Below, piece after piece: positions 9,260-20,116 of a stretch of 64,000 nucleotides of DNA. The stretch comes from Gymnogyps californianus (taxonomy: Eukaryota; Chordata; Aves; Accipitriformes; Cathartidae): contig NC_059500.1 of NCBI RefSeq assembly GCF_018139145.2, positions 29,369,437-29,433,436 on the forward strand, given 5' to 3'. Each line of letters opens with the position of its first letter. Positions within the stretch are counted from its first letter, which is position 1. Both the position numbers and the translations under genes were made by a program. The notes beneath the pieces are model-generated. The model saw only the letters and a program-made list of their open reading frames with translations, was not told where the DNA came from and ran no database searches.

Positions 9260-11069
9260 CTGCAGCATCTCTTACCTAATCAGCCAGTTTAACCCCTTCT
9301 GCAGATAGGCCCTCCATGCCAGATCATTCCTGAATCACCAATTACCATTGCAGAGCAGTTACAATTTGAATTTCCCCTTCAGCATGCTCAGTCCCAGATA
9401 TTTGGAGACCAGTAAGATGATGTTTATTCAGCACAACAGCACAACTCAATAAAGCCTACCAAGTTCAGATTTGAGTCTGTACCCTCGTCGATGTACCTCA
9501 CGCATGATTGAACATCCCAATGTAGTCAGGCTGAACCCTGGAGAGTATTCCCAGACACCAACTTAAAGTACCTTTCAGGCTAGATCCAGCCCCCAAAGCC
9601 ATCAATCAACCTTCCTCTGTTTAAGATCTCAAAGAAGGAAGGGAGAAGATGAACAAAATTTTGTTTGAAATGCAGCATCTGTGCATTAAGATGCTGCATG
9701 GAATCCTCCTACTCTTCTTTTATCTCTTAAGAGTAAGCTACTGGCAGCAATTGATGCATCAGCTTTAATTCTAGTGCAGTTAATTTGCAAAATGTGCCTA
9801 ACAACTGCAAGCAATTCCCAGGTGCTGTATTTAGACAAGGATTTCCAACGATTATTACAAGTTGGATTGGTATACCTTGAGCAGTCACCTCACCCATGCT
9901 GCCCAGGATGGGAGAACTACACTGAAATTTAACTGTAACTATTCTGCAATGAAGAACCTAAACTGAGTTGCGTGCTCTTCTAGCTGACCACACATCCTGA
10001 GTTTAATTGAACAGGAGCTATGCCTAAGACACACATTTTTAAAAATGTTGTCATCAAAAATCAGTAAAGATTTGAAAGGGTTAAGTGTTTTATACAGTCT
10101 TTGTGTACACGTTTAAAAAAAAGAAAATTTAACACCATAATATCTTAAACAATTTTTCCCTAGCAGCTACAAGTCAACCCTGAAGAGAACCAGGAGAGAA
10201 TCTATTGTTTTAATACTGCTGGAACTGCACAGAAGGGAACTGATTGTTGGAAACGTTTAGTTCTCTCTCTCTTGCACTACATTTAAAACAAAATAATAAC
10301 ATAATTAAGATCCGAGTTTAGATTAAAAAAATTTCTTACTCTTAAAAAAATATTTTTCACATCCAAAATGCAAAAGAATTCAACATCATAGAGTGAAACT
10401 GGAATATGGCTACCATGAATGCCATAAAAGTCTATTTTGTCTCTTCAGAGTGATGACTCTCACTTGGAAACCCTTCTCTGGTCTTTTGAGCAATAACAAA
10501 GAATAAACAAATGTGCTTAGGTGAATTACACAGCACCAGAATGATAATCCAAATATATTCTTCTAAAGTCTTATCCATACAGTACAATTTAAGGATAGCT
10601 GAATACAGCAAAAAAGACTATTAGATGGACAGATTTTTTTTTGCCATTTTATAGTTAACAAAAAGCTGGACAACCTGAATAGGGCAGAATACCACTACAT
10701 GTGTCCTGTCTATTCTGAGCCCTGTTTCTGCTTACTGCTAAACCACACACACTGCCAAATCATCTGGCATACTGTCATTGACTACTGCAATTTCACCTGA
10801 TAAAATTTCATGAACACAGGTCAGGTGCAGGTGTATTTATTCTGTATGTATTTGTTGCCCTTCTGCTTGCCAGCACAAATAGGAACAAAAGCATATATGC
10901 CTAAAAGATCCAGTCTGTTTTTAAAAGTGATAGGGTGGACTCTGCACTGCCTTCATGTTGATACCCAAAATACAGGACTAAAAAAGGAGCTGGCTGTGAC
11001 AATTAACAGGTCCTTGATGGGCCTGAGTCTGAATAAAAGGGATGTGTTGCATGTTGGGGATGCAACACA
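9260..11069. other. anonymous AT-rich stretch
   Basis: I see no gene or recognisable repeat. An AATAAA at about 9449 in CTCAATAAAGCC could be a poly(A) signal of an unrecognised element on the plus strand. The remainder (9.6-11.0 kb) is AT-rich with stop codons in all frames. Confidence 0.55.
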
Positions 11070-11070
11070 T
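11042..11070. repeat. 11-bp perfect inverted repeat (hairpin)
   Basis: ATGTGTTGCAT at 11042-11052 is followed after a 7-base loop by its exact reverse complement at 11060-11070. It sits at or just before the 5' edge of the recognisable CR1 sequence. It may belong to the element or mark the junction. Confidence 0.8.
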
Positions 11071-12702
11071 CTCTCAAATCCCTGAACCTCAAGGGAGACT
11101 GAGGGAACAAAGTCCCTCCCATCATAGGAGAAGATCAGGTTTAAGACCATATGAGGAACCTGAACATACAGAAGTCTGTGTGACCCGATGAGATTCATCC
11201 CAGCGTTCTGAGGGAACTGGCAGATGTAGTTGCTAAGCAACTCTCCGTTATATTTGAAAAGTCATGGCAGTCAGGCAACATCCCCAGTGACAGGAGAAAA
11301 GGGAATATCACATCTATTTTTAAAAAGGGTAATAAGAAGGACCCTTGGAACTACCAGCCAGCCAGCCTTACCTCAGTGCCCAGGAAGATCACGGAACAGA
11401 TCCTCCTGGAAGATATCTCAAAGCATATGGAAGACAGGCAGGTGATTAAAGACAGCCAACATGGCTTCAGAAGGGCAAATTGTGCCTGACTAATCTAGTG
11501 GCCTTCTACAATAGTGACTCCATCAGTGGACAAGGGAAGAGCTGCAGATGTCATCTACCTGGACTTCTGTAGAACACTTGACATGGTCCCACACAACATT
11601 TTTCCCTCTAAATTGGAGAGAGATGGGTTTGATGGATGGACTATTCAATGGATAAGGAATTGGCTGGATGGCCACATCCAAAGGGTTGCATTCAATGGCT
11701 CAATGACCAAATGGAGATCAGTAGCAAGTGGGGTCCCTCAGGGGTCTGCACTGAGACTGTTACTGTTCAATATCTTTATTAATGGCATAGAGAGTGGGAT
11801 TGAGTGCACTCTTAGCAAGCTTGTGGATGACACTAAGCTGAGTGGTGCAGTTGATATGTTTGAGGGAAGGGATGCCATCCAGAGGCACCATGACAGGCTT
11901 GAGGAGTGGGCCAATGTGAACCCTGTGAAGTTCATCAAGGCCAAGTGCAAGGTTCTGCACCTAGGAGCAATCTCCACTGTCAATACAGACTGGGGAATGA
12001 ATGGATTGAGAGCAGCCCTGTGGAGAAGGCCTTGGGGATATTGGTAGATGAAAAATTAGACATGAGCCGGCAATGTGTGCTTGCAGCCCAGAAAGCCAAT
12101 TGTAATCTGGGCTGCCTAAAAAGAAGCATAGCCAGCAGATCAAGGGAGGTGATTCTCCCTATCTACGCTGCTCTCGTGAGACCCCACCCAGAGTACTGTG
12201 TCCAGCTCTGTGTTCCCCAGTACAAGAAAGACATGGACCTGTTAGAGCAGGTCCAGAGGAGGGCCACAAAAATTATCAGAGGGCTGGAACACCTCACCTA
12301 TGAAGAAAGGCTGAGAGAATTGGGGTTGTTCAGCCTGGAGAAGAAAAGGCTCTGGGGAGACCTTATTGTGGCCTTTCAATGTATAAAGGGGGCTTAGAAG
12401 AAAGATGGAGAGAGACTTGTTACTAGGGCCGGTAGTGACAGGACAAGGGGCAATGGTTTTAAACTAAAAGGGGTAGATTTAGACTAGCTATATGGAAGAA
12501 ATTTTTATGATGAGGGTGGAGAGACGCTGGAACAGGTTGCCCAGAGCAGTTGTGGATACCCCATCATTGGGAGTGTCCAAGGTCAGGTTGGATGGGGCTT
12601 TGAGCAATCTGATCTAGTGAAAGATATCCCTGCCTACAGGAAGCAGGTAGGACTGGATGATCTTTGAAGGTCCCTTCCAACCCAACCATTCTATGATTCT
12701 AT
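11070..12702 (+). mobile_element. CR1 LINE, 5'-truncated, with reverse transcriptase remnant
   Basis: The sequence from about 11070 matches the 3' part of the avian CR1 non-LTR retrotransposon, which copies itself by target-primed reverse transcription. The 3' end carries the typical CATTCTATGATTCTATG octamer tail (12687-12702) after GGTCCCTTCCAACCC. Open frame 11514-12047 holds RT motifs: YLDFC (residues 15-19), GVPQGS (73-78) and VDDTKL (104-109). After a frameshift around 11.95-12.0 kb the RT C-terminus continues in 11906-12397, with [12 protein letters not shown] and [16 protein letters not shown]. The first protein half (endonuclease) is missing. The catalytic box has LVDD instead of the usual FADD. 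The element is inactive. The 5' limit is approximate, and no target duplication is visible, as usual for CR1. Confidence 0.93.
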
Positions 12703-13812
12703 GGTGGGGAAAAGTGCTCAGGGACCAGCTGCCAGTGAGATGAGTGACTGTGAGTCAAGGGCTTCCTCTTCTGCCTCCTGTCGTAGGAATCAAGCCCTTT
12801 ACCCTCACCACTGAGTTCAGCTAGCAGCATCCCCTTCACCCAAATGCCACTGGGTAGTGCTTTGTCTTTCAAAAACTGCATACGGTGTCCCTCTGCAGGA
12901 CTTGCTCAGGACTTCAGAGGACAAGCAGTGTGCTCCACCATGCTTTCTACTTGAAAGCCAGTTCTGCCATTTCAAAGGCATCATCAGGCATGGCTGGTTG
13001 ATGTGAAAGAAGAGCCTGTGCACATTGTTGGGCCTGATCCATATCAAAGTAGGTCTGTGTGCTGAGAAGAGACTACTCAGGGCTCGGGGTTTCAGTACTG
13101 TCATCTCCTGTAGGAAAACCTTTCTCTCATTCTGCAACATCCCCAGCACAGGGGCTTGGAGGGAACAGATGTAGGGGAAGAAAAATGTGCTGTTTCCACT
13201 GCCACATAAACACACAGCAGCACTCTCACCACAGGAAGATCTGTAAGCAATACTGTAGCATCAGTCAAAAGACAAAAACAGACCACAGTCCATCATGATG
13301 GCAGATACTTTCCTAACCCTCTGACTGAAAACTGCCTCATCTTCACCTGAAACTTAAAGCCAAAGATATGCTTAGTAGCCTGTTCACTCACAGAGAGACC
13401 AAAGAAATCATGTAGAAAGACTTCAGGCTTGTATAAATCAAATACACATGGAGTTTTCTGTCTTACAGTTGTGTTTGTCCTGGGCCTTAGAACCAAGACC
13501 GCTCAGTGTGAGTAATGACCTTTTCGGGAGGTAAGAACTTGAAGATAAAATAATTGCAACTGCCCCGACTGTCCTCCCAAGTTGTTCAAATAATCCCTTC
13601 AAATCAGCATGGCAACATCACTAACGCATGCTGAGATTGTCTGCGGTTATGGATAAATGCACCTTGATTTGTCTTCTGCTTGTGAACCCTCTGAAAGTAA
13701 CTGTATCAGAGCTCAGCCTTGAGGGAAGACAAAAGTCTTAGGTGAGTGAGTAAGCAACCTAACAGCGTTGCATTCCCAGCAAGGCTTGTAGATTGTCATC
13801 TAATTTGATTTG
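12703..13812. other. anonymous stretch between CR1 and telomere block
   Basis: No gene or recognised element is visible. Open frames of up to 132 codons (12817-13215, minus) have no domain. Confidence 0.55.
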
Positions 13813-13934
13813 CAGTAGATCTTTCCTGACCCAAGATCTAACCCTAGGGTTAGTAGATCTAACCCTAACCCTAACCCTAACCCTAACCCTAAAACCTAAC
13901 CCTAACCCCTAACCCTAACCCTACAGTAGATCTT
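13813..13934. repeat. interstitial telomeric repeat block (CCCTAA)n
   Basis: About ten CCCTAA units with slight variants (AAAACC, CCCCTAA) run from about 13858 to 13923. Before them lies a 16-bp perfect palindrome, CTAACCCTAGGGTTAG (13838-13853), which holds one unit in each orientation. The whole is bracketed by the 11-bp direct repeat CAGTAGATCTT at 13813-13823 and 13924-13934. This is the vertebrate telomere motif away from a chromosome end. The bracketing repeat suggests insertion at a staggered double-strand break followed by fill-in. Confidence 0.93.
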
Positions 13935-14015
13935 CTTTTTCATGGGATCTTTCTTCCCATGGAAACCTTTGGTCTGGTGCAAATAAAGTGTCTGCTTGTG
14001 GTATTGTCAGTTGGG

Positions 14016-14031
14016 GAAACTGAAACGGAAA
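14016..14031 (+). promoter_or_regulatory. ISRE/IRF-like motif (three GAAA at 6-bp spacing)
   Basis: GAAACTGAAACGGAAA matches the IRF/ISRE pattern GAAANNGAAANNGAAA at every fixed position. ISREs are bound by IRF and STAT-IRF complexes in interferon-responsive promoters and enhancers. No gene start is recognised nearby, so function is unproven. Confidence 0.4.
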
Positions 14032-16773
14032 GTTTACTTTCAGGTCACCATTTATCCCGCTGAGCTGAACTTCACAGCTTTAGGAAGTCTCCCCTATGTG
14101 CCCCCAGTTTTAGGAAAGCACCTCAAGGTCTCCTCTGAGCACAGAAGCAAGTCAGACGCACATATGGTCAGAGCAAAACAGACCTATTTTCCTGTATTGC
14201 TGTGCCAATCTGGCTCAGGGCTGCTCAGCAGCTTCTGTGATTAGCCTCACCCACATGATTTGCTTCTCCTTATATCACCTTTTTCCCCTCCTTGCCATAT
14301 TCTTCGTTTTAACATCCTCATCCCCTTCCAAATATAGTCCACCATGGTGACTCATTCCCTGGTGGTTCCAGGTTTGCTGACTTCATACCTTTACTTGATA
14401 CTTGTGATGTGGTTGTCTTCATAATGCCCATCATTGGTCAGCAGCTTCTTTAAACTAGTACTCTCTTCTTTGATGTTTCTCATTTCTACCATTTTTCATG
14501 TTTCTGTCCTGTTTGTGTTGGTCAGGGCTGGCTATCTGCCTGCACAGATACATTGGTAAGTCACATACACAGACCTTCCAGCACCTTATACTTCCACTTT
14601 TCCCCCCGGACCTTGCTCTTGAGCAGAACAATGTCCCTCATGTTGCACCATGGCTGAGTCATCTTGCGCAGAGGTCTGTGGATGTGGCTATGGCTCCTGC
14701 AGGGCTGTACACAGCCTATTTATAGTGTGTTACACTCGGGGAAGGACAAGAAAGAGGAGTTAAAAGACACAAAACTCTGTAGTGTTCAGGCTATAGTAGT
14801 TCAGTGCCAATCCTACCTAAGAAGAAAGGTGGAAACATTTCAGAGAACTGTCAGTCTAGAAATGCTTGGATTTTGCCACAAATTTTACTCTTTTTTTGGG
14901 GTTATTATTTTCACTGTGGTAAAGAACAGGGGTACAATTACAATATCAAGAATTGCCAAAAGCTGGAAATGCCATTTGAAGGTCTATATACTTAGAGACT
15001 GGTGGATATGGTTCTGTGTAAATAAAGCCTCTGTGTTTATCTGCATGGGCATGCTATTTTCCTAGGGTGCCTGTCCATCCTCCTTTGCACTTACCTGATT
15101 CCATTAGCTACAGTGAGCCCCTGGTGACCCAGCCATCTCCACCCTCCCAATGCCTGCTGCAAGGTGTGGACAGTGGGGGGACTGTATCACAGATAGACTT
15201 GGTGACTGAGTAAAGGGTGCAGGGGAAGCCTGTGGTGATGCAAAGGGCTGAACACAGGTCACCTATGTTCCCCTGTCTCCATGCAGAGCACCCCACACAG
15301 AAATTTTCTCAGCCTGCCTTTAGCAGCGGCCAGCCATTTCCAGGAAGAGTGTAAGAAAAGGAGCTTCCTCTTCTGGCTGTTTACTTTCACTTCAAGTCTG
15401 GAGAGCAGGACATGCTGGTTAACATGGAATTGAGACCTGAGACAAAGACCTGTCTCCAGGCTTTCCAGCACCTCACACCCAGTGCTGTCAGAGCAGAGGT
15501 ATTTCCAGCACAAAGCTGACCCAGTATCGTTGCTCTTTGTCTCCTTTGTAACTGTGTAACCCTCTATCCCTACATTGCCATTGCTAGTAAATAGGCCATA
15601 AACTTTGTAAGTAATTTGCAAGACCTGTGGACTGAGGCTTGTCAGGTTTGCCCTCTCTGAATTTTCCTTGACCTGCCTGTAGCTTTGTTTTGCTTCTCTT
15701 AGCTGTGACAGCAATTTCTCCAACTGACCAGGTGTCTATGCCTGATTTGTTTTACTTTTGCTTCTCTTTGTGTGGTACAACCATAGTTTTATATAGACAA
15801 CAATGACAAGCAGTTACTCCATGTGGAATGAGAGATACACAATAGTAACATGATGACAAGCTGTTGACAAATACAGACCTGGTAGGACAGCAGAGGCCTT
15901 GAGAAGTGGAGACACAGGATACAGCATAGAGGAGCACAGCTGCAAACAACTTGCCCATGGTCAGCTAAAGTGCAGCCCTGGAGCTGGACAAAACTAGGTT
16001 TAGGGGTAACAAAGAGAACAAAGAAAGAGATAACATATTGAGATGGCACCAGACATAGTAAATTTGGATGTGACATAGAGCTGCAGACGAGCGGAGAAAG
16101 AGAAAAGCGTCTCAGCAAACATAAAAATGATCCCAAGTGGATCCTAGAGGGACAAAGAAGAGTCATCAACATGAACACCATATATGTCCTGGCAAAGGAC
16201 TCCAGATGCTGACAGCTTGCGATAACATCCCCCACTACCACCACCAGTGTGAAACCACTAGAACACAGGGGAGCAGTGGAAGGGTGAGCCCCAAGGAATG
16301 GGGTGAAATGAAGGGGGGGGTGTTACAATTTCATAGCAGTACTCTAGCTGCATTGTTATTCCTTCATTTTTGTAACAATTAGAGCTGGATTAATACTGAA
16401 TAGTCTCTTAATAATTCAGTTAAACTAACAATAGATTCCTGGCTTTAATTCTTCCTTGATATGCTTCCCTCTTGATCATAAACAACGTCTTCGGTGTAAC
16501 AACTGACAACAGGAAATTCAGAAGGTCTGTGTTTCCTGCCCACACACAATGGATTACAAAGAAGTGTGCTCCATTAACCTTTTTTGCAGTGGTGGGGAAA
16601 TACAGGAGGTCTGTTTTTTGTGTCCTGCTAGTCCCACTGCTACCAATGCAGCAGCAATTCTAGCTGTCTGGGTTGATCTTCACCGCAGAAAAGCAACATA
16701 CATGGACATAATTCTGTTACCCATTTTATGTTTTTCTTAGCAGTGCTTTTCAAAAAACAGCAAAAAGTTGGCC

Positions 16774-16799
16774 AAAAAAAAAAAAAAAAGAAAAAAAAA
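16774..16799. repeat. A-rich tract A16-G-A9
   Basis: Simple A-rich sequence. There is no recognisable element upstream that it could tail. Confidence 0.85.
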
Positions 16800-18724
16800 G
16801 AGAGGAAGGACTTTGCAATACCAAGGAAGTAACTGCTTAGTTATCTTGATGATCTGCAAAGAGAAATCATATCCTTTTTTTTCAGTTTGTCAATTATTTT
16901 CAATGTATGCATTAGAAAATCTGCCCATAGTTTTTCAGATCCCTGTTGAGTGGCAATGGATGTTCTCAGAAAGGAAGCACCAGCTAAAGATGAACTTTAG
17001 GGTTAGACTCACAAGCCACAAGAATGGCTTCAAGTTTCTTTTCCCTCTGTTCTTCCACTTCCCTGAACTGCTCATAGCCCTGTAGTGAACTTCAACTCTA
17101 CACACAACAATCTGCTTGCCCAGATGTGTCACCAAATAGCTAGCAGTTCCTGTTGCCCTGTCAGAAAGAGTCCTCTGTGAAAAGCACTGTCAGGAAAAGT
17201 TTCCCAAAAGCCCTGAGAATAAAAATGTCCGTTCTCAATCTGACTTGAAAAATGCTGACAGATGGCTGAGTTTCTCCATCTTCCTTCCCTCCCTCCCACG
17301 CTTAGTTCAGAAGAGTTCTGCCTACATGAATCCAAAGCACACTGTGAAATGTTCTTCGACTTGCCATTTGTGTTGCTGCCACAAGGAAGCCAAAACCAGC
17401 GAAACCAGAATGCCAAAGGGCTTCCTGCCAAGTGTGTGAGCCTTCCTCAACCTAGTGCAGCTATTTACAAATCTCAGTGTTTCCTCACTACCCATTAGGG
17501 CTTAGAAGGGTTGCATCTTTGCACCACACCTCCAGGAGACTTCCAAGCAAAGCACAAGATTGAAATAAGTTTAATAGTCAATGCAGAGTCACTTTAGCAG
17601 AAAAGGGAAGGAATTTGCTTCTCCTAGTCCTCCTGCAACTTTGACAGGCCTTCCCAACAAGGAAATAGATGACACTGGAGAAGGATCAGTAAGCTAATAC
17701 TCCAAGTCAGGCCATAGTGCTCACATTGTCAAAGGTAGGTTATCAGCCCGGGGCACAGAGGTGAAGTAAGGAGAAGGAGAGAAGTGAGATATTCCTACAC
17801 TGTTACAAATTTCAGAAAATCGGTCTTCTCCCAAAAGTCACTAAATGTCCGGGTCTCCATAAGGGACAGCACACCGTAGGCTGGTAATAACCCAACTGCC
17901 AAAAAAAAAAAAAATCTCGCAAACCCACAACTTTTGTTTTGCCCTGCTCTTTGCACCGCATTGCTAGCTTTCTGACTGTCAGCAGAGAATAGAAGAGTTT
18001 TTTGAGCTTGGTCAAAAGCATGATGAGAATAAATTTACATGAGAAGCACACTATTTACGGACTGATAGGAATGATTACCCTTCCTAAGCCTTTTGCTACA
18101 CAGTCACACACAGACAGAGCAGTACTGAGACAGCACAGTTAAAGTACTGTAGGAACAACAGAGGGCAATGGAAATTCTTCTCCAAAGGAGTAGTGATATT
18201 CTGTTAGGATGTCATCAAAATTTCTCCCTAGGATTTTCAATTTCATCTCATGGGATAAAGTCATACTTTGGCACCAATTTGTCCATTTACGTCCTCCTTC
18301 AAGAAAACTACAGGAAAATGCTGCCATGCCTTAGTTCATGAATCCCTGTATAAATCTCAGTGGGTTACATTTACACCATCTCACGTCCCACTAGGCAATT
18401 TGCAGTGTGCACTGTTGTTACGTAACTTTCATGTCACATCTTACAGCATCACAGCCATTCATGGTGCAGCATGAAGTAATGTCGCACCATTGGTGATGCT
18501 GCTGCTAATAAATCAAGCTGCTTTCTGGGCAGCAAACAAAGCAGGCAGTCCACTTCTGTGGACAAATCTGACAGACAAATCATTCTGTCTGGATAATGTC
18601 ACAGACTTCCCACATAGCACAAATGATCTACAGAAAAGATTTGCATGGATGTAAAATTACTCTGCCCCTCATTCCATGTTTCCGTGTTTGTCTGATGCTA
18701 CCTTCCCTCTGCCAGTGGTATACT

Positions 18725-18744
18725 TATATATATATATATATATA
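18725..18744. repeat. (TA)10 microsatellite
   Basis: Ten uninterrupted TA dinucleotides, followed by an AT-rich stretch. Confidence 0.9.
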
Positions 18745-19286
18745 CTCTGTATATTTACATATTTAGGCTCTGCCTATAGCAGTGATGACCAAACAGATGG
18801 AAATTGGTTGAGATGACATGGCTAGAATAAACAAAAGCCAAACACAGGTTGTCAGTCTAGTGGATCATGCTATGCATTCTGTAAGGGAATTCAGTGCCTG
18901 CACAGCTCTGCAACATGCACCAGGACCTAAAAGAGGATAGTTTCCCCTAACACAAACTAAATCACAGCTAAAATCAAGGCAAAATCAAACAAAGGAAGCT
19001 TTTGGTGGAGAAAATTTAAAAAAATGAAGGATCCATTCCAGCAGCCCAGCCTGGCCCTCACATCACATGGCTGGGCAGTGCCACCTTCCATCAGAATTGA
19101 CAACATCCTAGCAGTTACACGAGCAGGCAAACAAACAAATGCAAGGGTTCATGTCTGAAAATAAATATCTCCAGGGCTATGTATTTGGCTGTCTCTAGAT
19201 ACCTTAATCATCAGCCAAGTTCCAGAAATGCTGTTATACCAACAACTCCTGTTATATTCAGGTAGTTCTTTCACCCTCTCCCTCCA

Positions 19287-19316
19287 TATGTATGTATATG
19301 TATGTGTGTGTGTATG
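19287..19316. repeat. TATG/TG microsatellite
   Basis: Alternating purine-pyrimidine sequence of TATG units changing to (TG)n, which could adopt Z-DNA. A similar but separate tract is at 20085-20116. Confidence 0.8.
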
Positions 19317-20084
19317 AAGGCTTATATATCAGCCTTCCTATCTACAGTTTGTTGTTTACTTTGCTTTTAAATGTAGATGTGCTACAGGTGAAACTTTCAC
19401 TGTGACATGGTTTTGTCCTGCAGAAATTTGCTCAAGGTCCTTTGAAAGTGTTGCTGCAGCACACTGAGGTAGACACTGTGGAAACAATGAATGGCAAATT
19501 GCTGGAAAAGCAACAGAAGCCTAAGAACTGCCAGCAGCAGACAGTACTCCCTGCCTCACCATAAAACTCACATCACTTATGAGAATTTTCTCATGAAGCA
19601 ACCACACGAAAACACTGATATGTAATGCCTCCCCAAAGCCTGTTGTTTACAAATAAAAGTAAAAAGCCATTCTGCGGTGACCATCAGTATTCTCTTACAG
19701 ACAACACTACCAATGTGAGTGTGCTATGTCCATGGGGCCACTAAGGTTGTGGGGTGCTAGGGCAAGCAGTTTCCTTTATTGTCAGATTGGCTGCTCAACA
19801 CAGGGCCCGTCACTCCCTGCAGTAATGCCAAGTTATTGGAGCCATGGATAGGCTCCTTTACTCCAGCCTGCAGAGAAGCATGGAGTGACTCATAGCTGGA
19901 AAAGCAATGATAAGGTCAAGCTCTCCAAGTACAGTGCCACATGCCAGAAGCAGGCTCTAAAATAGCAATAAAGTACCCACTTTACTACTTACACATCTTA
20001 CTCTCTTCACCCAGTGATGAGAAGCATTACCAGGCTGGCACTGAGATTAGATTAGCAGAGATACTTCAAACAAGCCATAAGTCC

Positions 20085-20116
20085 ATATATGTGTGTGTGA
20101 CGTGTATGTATGTATA
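20085..20116. repeat. TG/TATG microsatellite
   Basis: ATATATGTGTGTGTGACGTG followed by TATG units. Simple repeat similar to the tract at 19287. Confidence 0.75.

Noticed and set aside
15259..15723. 154-codon minus-strand frame with a coiled-coil-like N-terminus
   Set aside because: Only the first 20 residues look helical. No family is recognised and there are no flanking gene signals.
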